DNA of 22,161 bases from an uncultured Collinsella sp. (GCA_900541685.1 UQKM01000029.1:1-22161), one strand, 5' to 3'; positions 7,261-14,202 are shown, counted from the first letter of the stretch. Translations and numbers: made by a program. The notes: a model not told the origin generated them from the letters alone.

Positions 7261-8549
7261 TGGCTCGGTTTTCCCTCGTTCCCACGGCGCCTGAGCCCGA
7301 ACGTGCCGTTCTTGTCGGAGTTGAGTGGCGCGATAACGCCTGGCCGCTCGATCGTTCGCTTGACGAGCTTGAGCGTCTGGCCCATACAGCTGGCGCCCAG
7401 TGCGTGGCGCGTTTGTCACAGCGTCTGGTTAAGCCGTATCCAAAATCGTTTATTGGCTCCGGTAAGGTTGAGGAGCTTTGCGGGCTCGTACATCGAATGG
7501 ATGCTGATGTCGTTATCTTCGATGACGATTTAACGCCCTCGCAGCAGTCTTATCTGGAGAAAGCCGTGGGCGAACCGGTTAAAATTATCGACCGTACGGC
7601 GTTGATTCTCGATATCTTTGGCCTGCACGCTCAGACCCGTGAGGGCCGCCTGCAGGTGCAGCTAGCCCAATTGCAGTATCTGTTGCCCCGTTTGCGCGGT
7701 ATGTGGAGTCATCTTGCTAAAGAGCAGACACGCGGTGGCATTGGTTCGCGCTTTGGCCAGGGTGAAAGCCAGCTCGAGGTTGACCGACGTTTGATTCGCA
7801 ACAAGATTGCCGCGCTTCGTCGCGAGCTTAAGCAGGTTGAACAGCGTCGCGATGTCCAGTCAAAGAGCCGTATCGAGTCGCCGGCGTTTCGCGTTGCCTT
7901 AGCCGGTTATACCAATGCCGGTAAGTCGACGTTGCTCAATCGTCTGACCGGGTCTACGGTGCTTTCACAGGATAAATTGTTTGCCACGCTCGATCCGACG
8001 ACGCGCTCGTATCGCTTGCCCGGTGGTCGTGGCATGACCATTACCGATACCGTTGGCTTTATTCAAAAGCTACCGCATGGTCTCGTTGATGCCTTTAAGT
8101 CCACGCTGTCTGAGGTCCTTGGTGCCGACCTGATCCTTAAAGTTGTGGATGCCTCTGACGAGGATTACGAGCGCCAGCTCGAGGCAGTCGATCGCGTTCT
8201 TGACGAGATTGGTGCCGGCGAGCGTTTGACGCTTACGGTGTTCAATAAAATCGACCTACTCGATAGCGTCGATCGATTGAGTTTCCATCGTCGCTATCCC
8301 GAGGCCGTGCTGTTCTCGGCCCAGACGGGTGAGGGGCTTGACGATCTCGTCGACCGTATTGCCCGTGAGGCGGCTGCCACCGATGTGTTGCTCTCTGCTG
8401 ATATCCCGTATCGCGAGGGCGCCCTCATCACGCTGGTGCATGAGCAGGGAACCCTTCTGCATGAGGAATATCTCGAGGACGGCGTTCGCATTGTGGCGAA
8501 GTTGCCGGCCCGAATCGCCCCGCGTCTTGAGCGCTATCGTACGGAATAA
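7260..8549 (+). CDS. hflX: Ribosome-associated GTPase HflX
   Basis: HflX is a GTPase that binds the 50S subunit and splits or rescues stalled ribosomes, especially under stress. The 429-residue product has the N-terminal HflX domain, with KPYPKSFIGSGKVEEL and DDDLTPSQQSYLEKA, and the conserved TREGRLQVQLAQLQYLLPRL helix region. The G domain follows, with G1 GYTNAGKST near residue 216, G3 DTVGFI near 263, and G4 NKID near 328. Family length is normal. Its ATG overlaps the miaA stop, repeating the miaA-hflX linkage known from other bacteria. The 3' end overlaps the 3' end of the opposite-strand membrane gene by 16 bases, so there is no room for a separate terminator between them. Confidence 0.96.
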   Translation: MARFSLVPTAPEPERAVLVGVEWRDNAWPLDRSLDELERLAHTAGAQCVARLSQRLVKPYPKSFIGSGKVEELCGLVHRMDADVVIFDDDLTPSQQSYLEKAVGEPVKIIDRTALILDIFGLHAQTREGRLQVQLAQLQYLLPRLRGMWSHLAKEQTRGGIGSRFGQGESQLEVDRRLIRNKIAALRRELKQVEQRRDVQSKSRIESPAFRVALAGYTNAGKSTLLNRLTGSTVLSQDKLFATLDPTTRSYRLPGGRGMTITDTVGFIQKLPHGLVDAFKSTLSEVLGADLILKVVDASDEDYERQLEAVDRVLDEIGAGERLTLTVFNKIDLLDSVDRLSFHRRYPEAVLFSAQTGEGLDDLVDRIAREAAATDVLLSADIPYREGALITLVHEQGTLLHEEYLEDGVRIVAKLPARIAPRLERYRTE

Positions 8550-9238
8550 ACGAGTTCTAGTACGCCTAGGATGACAGGCTGATGGAGCAGGTAGAACGGT
8601 AAGGCATGCCGACCGAGGACTGCGATCGCCGGGACGGGATTGGCGTATGCCCATGCTGGCGCTTCGAGGCTTGATGCTTGTGCTGCCCGGGCAGCAAAAA
8701 AGCCGGTAAGGTACATAAAGATAAACGGAATGAGCGGATAGTAGTCTCCCGAAACAAAATCCGGGCTCGGGAATCCAAGCCATGCCAGGTAGGGGAGTGG
8801 GTAGACCGCTTTTGGAATGCCCCAGGTGAGGGCAAAAAGAACAAGGCACGCCGCGATGCCCCATGAACCCGGTAATTTTTGGAGTAACGGACGGGTGAGT
8901 GCAACTACCGCAGTGCACGCCGCCATGCAATAAATGATGCCAAAGTTTACCGAATCGTCGACTGATACCAGTGTAGTTGCAATCCATACGATCAAGGCTG
9001 CGGTCGCGTATTTGAGGGCGCGCTTAACGTTATTGCGCGAGAGCGTGCACATCCAACCGGCGATAAACAAAAATACCCAGCTGATACTAGCGCGCCAGAT
9101 ATCCTGGAAAACCGTTTCGGTAAACCATGGCATATCCCATCCATATAGGTAGGCCAAATCGTAGCAGGCGTGAAAACCTGCCATCGACAGCATCGTAAAC
9201 CCGCGGACGGTATCAAATATGGTGATGCGTTTTTGCAT
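8534..9238 (-). CDS. DUF1624/HGSNAT-like membrane protein
   Basis: This 234-residue polytopic membrane protein starts with KRITIFDTVRGFTMLSMAGFHACYDL. That is the D-x-x-RG...H first-helix pattern of the heparan-alpha-glucosaminide N-acetyltransferase catalytic domain (DUF1624, PF07786), described here by pattern and not by database search. About six hydrophobic segments follow, with LFIAGWM, a PLIPFIFMYLTGFFAA segment and a final PFYLLHQPVILGVLELVYS. Members of this family are thought to move acetyl groups across the membrane onto sugars, so cell-envelope acetylation is possible but unproven here. The ATG at 9238 shares one base with the lexA stop, so it is translated with lexA. Its 3' end runs 16 bases into the end of hflX on the other strand. 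Confidence 0.82.
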   Translation of the reverse strand: MQKRITIFDTVRGFTMLSMAGFHACYDLAYLYGWDMPWFTETVFQDIWRASISWVFLFIAGWMCTLSRNNVKRALKYATAALIVWIATTLVSVDDSVNFGIIYCMAACTAVVALTRPLLQKLPGSWGIAACLVLFALTWGIPKAVYPLPYLAWLGFPSPDFVSGDYYPLIPFIFMYLTGFFAARAAQASSLEAPAWAYANPVPAIAVLGRHALPFYLLHQPVILGVLELVYSVR

Positions 9239-9882
9239 TACGAGAACCGGCGCATTAAACCGACAACCTTACCCAAAATAACGGGGTTCGTCGCATAGAT
9301 GGGCTCCATGGTGTCGTTCTCGGGCTGCAGTCGCACGCGCCCCTGCTCCTTGTAGAACGTCTTGACGGTCGCCGAGCCATCGATCATGGCCACGACGATT
9401 TCGCCGTTCATGGCGCTCTTTTGCTCGCGAACGATAATGTAGTCACCATTGAAGATACCGACGTTGATCATTGAACTCCCATGCACCTCAAGGATAAAGG
9501 AGCCCTGGTCTGTGGCGATTTCGGTCGGGATGGTAAAGGTGTCCTCGATATTTTGCTCGGCCAGAATGGGAATCCCGGCCGCGACGCGACCGACAAGCGG
9601 CAGCGAGACCGTTCCGCGGGGCGCTGTGGGTTCATCGGATTTGGAAATCGAGACAGAAGATCCGTCCTCATCAAAGAGCTCTAGGGCGCGAGGCTTGGTG
9701 GCATCGCGCTTGAGCAGCCCTCGAGCCTCCAGGGCAGAGAGGTGAGCGTGCACCGTGCTGGGGGAGGAGAGGCCTACGGCAGATGCCATCTCGCGCACAC
9801 TGGGCGGATAGCCCTTCTCCTGCTGATATTCCTTGATGAAGTCGTAAATCTGCTGCTGACGCTTGGTAATTTTGCGAGCCAT
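9238..9882 (-). CDS. lexA: SOS repressor LexA
   Basis: LexA represses DNA-damage genes and cleaves itself when bound to activated RecA. The 214-residue product has a winged-helix domain (residues 1-65) with YPPSVREMASAVGLSSPSTVHAHL. After a linker comes the cleavage site A102-G103 in VGRVAAGIP, then the catalytic Ser137 (HGSSM) and Lys174 (ATVKTF). An in-frame upstream ATG at 9939 would add 19 residues encoded across a LexA operator. The internal ATG at 9882 matches the family start (MARKITKRQQ) and has AGAGGA seven bases upstream (9890-9895). That ribosome-binding site lies inside the perfect palindrome AGAGGATCCTCT (9884-9895). Three candidate LexA boxes lie just upstream, which fits autorepression. 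Confidence 0.97.
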   Translation of the reverse strand: MARKITKRQQQIYDFIKEYQQEKGYPPSVREMASAVGLSSPSTVHAHLSALEARGLLKRDATKPRALELFDEDGSSVSISKSDEPTAPRGTVSLPLVGRVAAGIPILAEQNIEDTFTIPTEIATDQGSFILEVHGSSMINVGIFNGDYIIVREQKSAMNGEIVVAMIDGSATVKTFYKEQGRVRLQPENDTMEPIYATNPVILGKVVGLMRRFS

Positions 9883-9905
9883 CAGAGGATCCTCTCTGCC
9901 AATGT

Positions 9906-9919
9906 CAAACAAATGTTCG
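9906..9919. promoter_or_regulatory. LexA box 1 (lexA-proximal)
   Basis: CAAAC-AAAT-GTTCG matches the Gram-positive/actinobacterial SOS consensus CGAAC-N4-GTTCG at nine of ten positions. It lies 24 bases upstream of the lexA start codon, where it would serve autorepression. Confidence 0.75.
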
Positions 9920-9926
9920 ATTTTGC

Positions 9927-9954
9927 TTGACAGGAACAACTGTTCGAAGATAAT
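9927..9954 (+). promoter_or_regulatory. SOS promoter of the LysM division inhibitor
   Basis: TTGACA (9927-9932), a 16-base spacer and GATAAT (9949-9954, five of six matches) form a strong sigma-70-type promoter reading toward the LysM gene at 10043. LexA box 2 fills most of the spacer and box 3 covers the expected start site. Repression by occlusion is the obvious reading. Confidence 0.78.
9933..9946. promoter_or_regulatory. LexA box 2, between -35 and -10
   Basis: GGAAC-AACT-GTTCG matches CGAAC-N4-GTTCG at nine of ten positions. It lies entirely within the spacer of the promoter at 9927-9954, starting right after the -35 hexamer. Confidence 0.82.
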
Positions 9955-9960
9955 AATAAC

Positions 9961-9974
9961 CGAACATTCGTTCT
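9961..9974. promoter_or_regulatory. LexA box 3, at the start site
   Basis: CGAAC-ATTC-GTTCT matches CGAAC-N4-GTTCG at nine of ten positions and sits six bases after the -10 element. The three boxes begin 27 and 28 bases apart. Confidence 0.78.
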
Positions 9975-10042
9975 CGCGCTAGACGTTTTTTGTCCGCGCG
10001 GCTTGATAAAACTGTTCTCAGCAAAACACGCGAGAGGAGAAC

Positions 10043-10495
10043 ATGATGAACGCAACGGATATGGTCCAGGGAAACCTCGCCCTTAAGCTCGAGACGCCTA
10101 CTGCGCCGGTTTTCACGGTTGTCAAAGGCGGCCGATCTGGTTTCCAAACATTGCCTGGTAAGCCCGTCCGCAGCCGGTGCGTCGCCACGACTTCGGCTCC
10201 TGTTGCCCTAAAGGCCTCGACGATTGTCGCTCTTGCCGTTGCGCTCACGCTCTTCTTTGTACTTGCCACCTCGATCTTCAGCGCACGTCACGCCGCATAT
10301 GCCGAGTCGGTATCCAACGTTACCTACGAGACCGTCCGTGTTCAGCCAGGCGATTCCTTGTGGTCGCTTGCCCAGGAGCATCCGATTGAGGGCCTTTCCA
10401 CACAGGAAACCTCTGATATGATCCGCAACGTCAATCACCTGGAGCATGGCTCGCTCGATGCCGGTGCGCATCTTAAAGTTCCCGCACGTTCCTAA
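10043..10495 (+). CDS. YneA-like SOS cell-division inhibitor (TM plus LysM)
   Basis: The 150-residue product has a cytoplasmic-looking N-terminal part (1-57), one membrane helix (about 58-80, IVALAVALTLFFVLATSIF) and a C-terminal LysM domain (about 96-147) with VRVQPGDSLWSLAQEHP and LDAGAHLKVP. In Bacillus subtilis the gene next to and divergent from lexA is yneA, which encodes a membrane-anchored LysM protein that blocks division during DNA damage. Position, topology and LexA-box promoter all match that role. The N-terminal tail is longer than in YneA. ATGATG at 10043/10046 follows AGGAG (10035-10039); the second ATG has the better six-base spacing. The function is inferred from context; a general peptidoglycan-binding protein is the alternative. 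Confidence 0.85.
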   Translation: MMNATDMVQGNLALKLETPTAPVFTVVKGGRSGFQTLPGKPVRSRCVATTSAPVALKASTIVALAVALTLFFVLATSIFSARHAAYAESVSNVTYETVRVQPGDSLWSLAQEHPIEGLSTQETSDMIRNVNHLEHGSLDAGAHLKVPARS

Positions 10496-10509
10496 GATTT
10501 ATGTACCGT

Positions 10510-10551
10510 CGCATGGTACCCTTGTAATCGTTTTAGAGGAGGTACCATGCG
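10510..10551 (+). promoter_or_regulatory. Inverted repeat covering the nrdR start codon
   Basis: CGCATGGTACC (10510-10520) and GGTACCATGCG (10541-10551) are perfect 11-bp complementary arms around a 20-base loop. The right arm contains the last two bases of the AGGAGG ribosome-binding site (10537-10542) and the whole ATG (10547-10549). If transcribed together, the arms would form a stem that hides the start codon. As DNA it could equally be an operator. Which one depends on where transcription begins. Confidence 0.7.
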
Positions 10552-10990
10552 CTGTCCCAAATGCGGCAAGGCACATACTCGCGTCGTTGATTCCCGCTTG
10601 CAGGAATCTAATAACACCATCAAGCGCCGTCGCGAATGCTGCTCATGCAATTATCGCTTTACGACATTTGAGCGTTGTGAAGACCCTATCGAGGTCATTA
10701 AGTCAGACGGAACCAAGCAACGGTTCGATCGCAATAAGCTGCTGGTCGGTTTGATGCGCGCCACGATCAAGCGAGATATCGACGCTAAAAAGCTCAACGA
10801 GATCATTGACGATATTGAGGTCGAGCTTCGCTCCCGTACGCTCACGGCCGTTACGTCTCATGAGTTGGGCGATATGGTTCTTAAGCGGTTGGCCAAGATC
10901 GATAAAGTTGCCTACATCCGCTTTGCCTCGGTCTATCGCGATTTCAAAGACGTCGATGAGTTTTTGCAAGAGCTCGACAAGCTAAGGTGA
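10547..10990 (+). CDS. nrdR: Transcriptional repressor NrdR
   Basis: NrdR represses ribonucleotide reductase genes, sensing ATP/dATP through an ATP cone. The 147-residue product has the N-terminal zinc ribbon with C3-P-K-C6 and C31/C34 (RRRECCSCNYRFTTFER), then the ATP cone (about 46-135) with VIKSDGTKQRFDRNKL and the ending VAYIRFASVYRDFKD. All zinc ligands are present. AGGAGG lies four bases before the ATG, inside the striking inverted repeat at 10510-10551. dut follows after four bases, so dNTP pool control and dUTP removal are paired. No obvious NrdR box was seen within the window. Confidence 0.97.
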   Translation: MRCPKCGKAHTRVVDSRLQESNNTIKRRRECCSCNYRFTTFERCEDPIEVIKSDGTKQRFDRNKLLVGLMRATIKRDIDAKKLNEIIDDIEVELRSRTLTAVTSHELGDMVLKRLAKIDKVAYIRFASVYRDFKDVDEFLQELDKLR

Positions 10991-10994
10991 TTTC

Positions 10995-11438
10995 ATGTCC
11001 AACATTACCGTTAACATTAAGCGTCTCGACCCAGCCGTCGAGCTTCCCAAATACGCCCATCCTACGGATGCCGGCCTGGACCTGCGTTCCAACGAGGATT
11101 GCATTCTGAAGCCCTTTGAGCGTCGTCTGGTCTCCACGGGCCTAGCTATCGCCCTGCCCGACGGCTATGCCGGCTTCGTCCAGCCCCGCAGTGGCCTGGC
11201 CATCAAGCAAGGCCTGTCTATAGTCAACACGCCGGGCCTCATCGATGCCCACTACCGAGGAGAGCTCAAAGTCATCCTCATCAACCTGGACCCCACGAAC
11301 AACATCCAAATCAACAAAGGCGACCGCATCGCCCAACTTGTCATCCAAGAAGTCCCCACGGTCAACCTCATAGAGGTAGAAGAGCTAGACGAAACCGATC
11401 GAGGCAAAGGAGGCTTCGGCTCCAGCGGCATCGCTTAA
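10995..11438 (+). CDS. dut: dUTP diphosphatase
   Basis: dUTPase hydrolyses dUTP to dUMP, keeping uracil out of DNA and feeding dTMP synthesis. All five trimeric-dUTPase motifs are present in order: PTDAGLDL, QPRSGLA, GLIDAHYRGELKV, GDRIAQLVI and RGKGGFGSSG. Length (147) is typical. The ribosome-binding site AAGGTGA overlaps the nrdR stop, so the two genes are coupled. Codon choice changes along the gene: the second half uses noticeably more A-rich and C-ending codons than the first. I have no explanation for this. Downstream lies the hairpin-rich gap before a convergent gene. Confidence 0.97.
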   Translation: MSNITVNIKRLDPAVELPKYAHPTDAGLDLRSNEDCILKPFERRLVSTGLAIALPDGYAGFVQPRSGLAIKQGLSIVNTPGLIDAHYRGELKVILINLDPTNNIQINKGDRIAQLVIQEVPTVNLIEVEELDETDRGKGGFGSSGIA

Positions 11439-11460
11439 TCATTTTCAACATGTAGGGTCG

Positions 11461-11560
11461 GCCTCTCACCCGGGGCCCACACATATCATTCCATGCTCAA
11501 ACATTCTCGCTTCGCTTCGCTCGCTGCGAAACTGCGCGTGGAACGATATGTGTGAGAGGC
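11461..11560 (-). repeat. Palindromic repeat family, copy A
   Basis: A long imperfect hairpin. The outer arms GCCTCTCAC and GTGAGAGGC match, and the next stem part ACATATC pairs with GATATGT. An 11-base CCGGGGCCCAC insertion interrupts only the left arm. Read on the minus strand, the centre contains GCGCAGTTTCGCAGC and GCGAGAATGTTTGAGCA, both also found in copy B at 11728-11831. It lies between convergent genes and could also stop transcription, but has no T-run. Confidence 0.8.
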
Positions 11561-11604
11561 AGGCGGGCGGCTACTCGCTTGAAAAAAATAATTACATTCT
11601 AGTA

Positions 11605-11645
11605 AGCCAATGCGACAAAGGAACAATCCCTTTGTCGCATTGGCT
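11605..11645. repeat. Perfect 17-bp hairpin, unrelated to copies A and B
   Basis: AGCCAATGCGACAAAGG (11605-11621) pairs perfectly with 11629-11645 around the loop AACAATC. An ATTCTA/TAGAAT pair lies outside it (11596-11601 and about 11654-11659). An A-run at 11582-11588 would read as T's on the minus strand, but about 16 bases away from the stem. It may be a terminator for the leftward gene or a separate small palindromic repeat. Confidence 0.75.
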
Positions 11646-11727
11646 GTCTGTATTTAGAATTTCCGGTTTCGCCTTTGCAGGTTCTAGTGGTGGGGAATCT
11701 GGGATTAGCCGCTAGCGCGTAAACGCA

Positions 11728-11831
11728 GCTCTCCCGTGGGAGGGCCCTATATATCGTCCCGCGCGCAGTTTCGCAGCAACGCGAGAATGTTTGAGCACGG
11801 GATGATATATAGGGCCCTCCCACGGGAGAGC
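11728..11831 (+). repeat. Palindromic repeat family, copy B
   Basis: The outer arms 11728-11755 and 11804-11831 are a perfect 28-bp inverted repeat beginning GCTCTCCCGTGGGAGGG. The stem continues inward for about nine more positions with one G-U and one mismatched position. The centre carries GCGCAGTTTCGCAGC, three bases, then GCGAGAATGTTTGAGCA, as in copy A in the opposite orientation. The outer arms share no similarity with those of copy A. It ends 12 bases from the stop codon of the leftward glycosyltransferase gene. Confidence 0.85.
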
Positions 11832-11843
11832 GGACAGTCCGTC

Positions 11844-13145
11844 CTACCTGATATGCGCGGGTTTTCCGCCCCAGTAGAAGCGGCAGAAGGCTCGTTTGCG
11901 CTTTTGGGGTTTGCCTACGAATTCCATGGTGGCGATGGCAATGTCCTCGGCTGCGCGGGGACGGCGCAGTACTTCGCCATTGATGAGCAATGCCTTGAGC
12001 GACTCGGGATGATCATGGAGATGGCGCAACGTCACGATGAGCTCTCGTGCCGTGGTGACGTGCATGCTGGCGCCCATGCCGGTGAGCATAGTGGTGTTGG
12101 CCTTTTCCTGGCCATAGGACTTGCCCAGCAGGATCATCGGCAGATGTGCGCAGAGGCACTCGGTGACCGTGAGTCCGCCCGATTTGAGGATTGCCAGGTC
12201 GCAGCCGTGCATGAGGGCCGCCATATCGTCGACATAGTCCAACACCGTGACGTTCTCGAGCTTCATGGCATCGAAGAGCGTCTTCAGCCGGGTGGCATAC
12301 TCCATGTCTTTGCCGGGCAAAAAGACAAAGTGCATGTCTTCGAAGCTTCGTAGGAAGGGGAGGGTCTGGTCCATCGCCGCTCGAAAGCGGACGTAAGGCT
12401 GAGGCAAACTGGCACCGGCCATTACCAACACGACGGTCTTGTCGGTGGGGAGGTTGAACTTGGCTAGCTCTTCCTCGCGATCGTAATCCATGTCGAATCC
12501 CGCGCGAATAGGAATGCCGGTAATGCGAATCTTTGCCTCGGGCACCTTGCGCGGACGCAGCGTTTCGGCCATAAATTCGTTGGCAACACAGAATAGATCG
12601 GTGTCCTTGTGGGGCCACCAGCCCTCGACTTCGTAGTCGGTCGGTACGCAAATGACCGGATAATCGATACCCGTAATTACGCGGGCGCCCACGGCAACAT
12701 TGGCTGCTGTGATGTGTGTTGCGACCACGGCTATGGGCCTGCGGCTGCGAATATATTCGTTGAAGGCGGGGAACATAATTCGCGACCATGCCGTGCCGCC
12801 GCCCCAGAGAAGATGTCCCGTAAGCGTATATCGCCAGGTCAGGTCGTAAATGGGGCGCGTGGCTCCCGTAAAAGAAGCCGCGGTTTTATTGCCGTCGAAT
12901 TTAATACGTCCAAAATCAAGGATATCGAGCACTTCAATCTCAACATCCTGGGGGATGCCATTGGTGCCGCGGATGAGGTCGAATGCCTGCGCAATCGCAT
13001 TTGCGGCGGCCTTGTGGCCCGATCCGACCGAAGCGTGCACGATGGTCACAAGAGGTTTTTGCTGAGCCAAGAGCGTGGTTTGCTCCGATTGGGGAGTGCT
13101 GTGCATGGGCAGGGGAGCGTCGTCGCTCGTCTGCGTCTGATCCAT
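11844..13145 (-). CDS. MGDG-synthase/UgtP-type glycosyltransferase
   Basis: The 433-residue product has an N-terminal MGDG-synthase domain, with VTIVHASVGSGHKAAANAIAQAF (given as VTIVHASVGSGHKAAANA, near residues 32-49), DILDFG and THITAANVA. The C-terminal family-28 glycosyltransferase domain has VLVMAGASLPQPY, FVFLPGKDMEYATRL, VDDMAALMHGCDLAILKSGGLTVTE split across about residues 300-330, and MILLGKSYGQEKANT. Such enzymes move sugar from a UDP-sugar onto diacylglycerol to make membrane glycolipids and lipoteichoic-acid anchors. The frame could begin 13 codons earlier, but ATG 13145 has AGGGGAG six to seven bases upstream and is the better start. It is transcribed away from trxB. Substrate cannot be read from the sequence. 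Confidence 0.9.
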   Translation of the reverse strand: MDQTQTSDDAPLPMHSTPQSEQTTLLAQQKPLVTIVHASVGSGHKAAANAIAQAFDLIRGTNGIPQDVEIEVLDILDFGRIKFDGNKTAASFTGATRPIYDLTWRYTLTGHLLWGGGTAWSRIMFPAFNEYIRSRRPIAVVATHITAANVAVGARVITGIDYPVICVPTDYEVEGWWPHKDTDLFCVANEFMAETLRPRKVPEAKIRITGIPIRAGFDMDYDREEELAKFNLPTDKTVVLVMAGASLPQPYVRFRAAMDQTLPFLRSFEDMHFVFLPGKDMEYATRLKTLFDAMKLENVTVLDYVDDMAALMHGCDLAILKSGGLTVTECLCAHLPMILLGKSYGQEKANTTMLTGMGASMHVTTARELIVTLRHLHDHPESLKALLINGEVLRRPRAAEDIAIATMEFVGKPQKRKRAFCRFYWGGKPAHIR

Positions 13146-13263
13146 CGATAACTCCCCTTCGACGTTGTAACACGGATTTATCATTGTAGTGCATGAGTGT
13201 CACGTTCACGTAAATTTGGGTATGAGCGCAAAGAACGACAACGTTTCGACGAGAGGACTTTTC

Positions 13264-14202
13264 ATGGCTACCGACCAGACGATCGATGTTGCGATTATCG
13301 GTGGCGGTCCCGCGGGTTATGCTGCCGCCATTTATGCGGCGCGCGCCAACCTGACGACGACTGTCCTTGAGCAGGGCATGTCGGGCGGACAGATCGCCAC
13401 ATCCAACGAGATTGAGAATTATCCTGGCATTCCACTGCTGAGCGGTGCTGAACTTGGTGAGCGGTTCCAACAGCATGCTGAAGGCTTGGGGGCTCAGGTT
13501 GAATGGAGTATGGTGACAGGCGTCGATTACGATGCCGATGCGGCTCACTTTATCATTCATCATGATATGGGCGACACAGCGGCCAAGAGCGTCATTGCGT
13601 GCATGGGCGCCACGCCGCGTCCTGCGGGTTTTGTTGGAGAGGATAAGTATCGCGGTCGTGGCGTTTCGTATTGCGCAACATGTGACGGCATGTTCTTCCG
13701 CGGCAAGCAGGTCTTTGTTATCGGAGGCGGCAATTCGGCATGCGAGGAGGCGCTGTTCCTGTCCGACATTGCCAGCAGCGTGACCATCGTGCTGCGTCGC
13801 GATCAGTTCCGTGCACCCGAGGGCGTTGTGAATAAGGTGCTTGCTAAGGACAATATTTCAGTTAGGTACCAAACTAGTATTGTTGAGCTTTCTGGTGAAG
13901 CGATGCCCACGACAATTACGTTTAAGGATAATGCGAGCGGCAAGACGTATGCCGAGACCTTTAAACCTGGCTCGTTTGGCATTTTTGTCTTTACGGGGAC
14001 CCAGCCACATACCGAGATTATTGAGCATCTCGTCGATCTGGCTCCCGACGGCGGCATTGTCACCGACGATTCGATGGCCACCCGTACGCCCGGCTTATTT
14101 GCAGCCGGTGATATCCGTTCCAAGCGTTTGCGTCAGGTTGTGACCGCTGTTTCGGACGGAGCCATAGCGGCAACTAGCGCATACACTTTCCTACGCGGAT
14201 AA
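13264..14202 (+). CDS. trxB: Thioredoxin-disulfide reductase
   Basis: TrxB uses NADPH and FAD to reduce thioredoxin. The 312-residue flavoprotein shows the FAD-binding IIGGGPAGYAAAIYAARA (residues 11-28), SGGQIATSNEIENYPG, the redox-active C137-A-T-C140 in VSYCATCDGMFF, the NADPH-binding VIGGGNSACEEALFL and the terminal FAD contact TPGLFAAGDIR. An in-frame ATG at 13189 would add 25 residues without similarity; ATG 13264 has GAGAGGA six bases upstream and is chosen. No clear promoter could be resolved in the 118-base divergent region shared with the glycosyltransferase gene. A hairpin with a short T-run at 14245-14286 probably ends the transcript. Confidence 0.96.
   Translation: MATDQTIDVAIIGGGPAGYAAAIYAARANLTTTVLEQGMSGGQIATSNEIENYPGIPLLSGAELGERFQQHAEGLGAQVEWSMVTGVDYDADAAHFIIHHDMGDTAAKSVIACMGATPRPAGFVGEDKYRGRGVSYCATCDGMFFRGKQVFVIGGGNSACEEALFLSDIASSVTIVLRRDQFRAPEGVVNKVLAKDNISVRYQTSIVELSGEAMPTTITFKDNASGKTYAETFKPGSFGIFVFTGTQPHTEIIEHLVDLAPDGGIVTDDSMATRTPGLFAAGDIRSKRLRQVVTAVSDGAIAATSAYTFLRG

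Noticed and set aside
10005..10018. Possible fourth LexA box (GATAA-AACT-GTTCT)
   Set aside because: Only the right half resembles CGAAC-N4-GTTCG; the left half matches one base of five.
11461..11831. Clustered hairpins considered as a CRISPR array
   Set aside because: There are no regularly spaced identical direct repeats or uniform spacers, and no cas genes; the elements are inverted and of different types.
11599..12353. Two opposite open frames that start with the same peptide (MGGPYISSRAQ)
   Set aside because: The shared start comes from the 28-bp inverted repeat arms being read from both sides, not from gene duplication; one frame also runs antisense through the glycosyltransferase.
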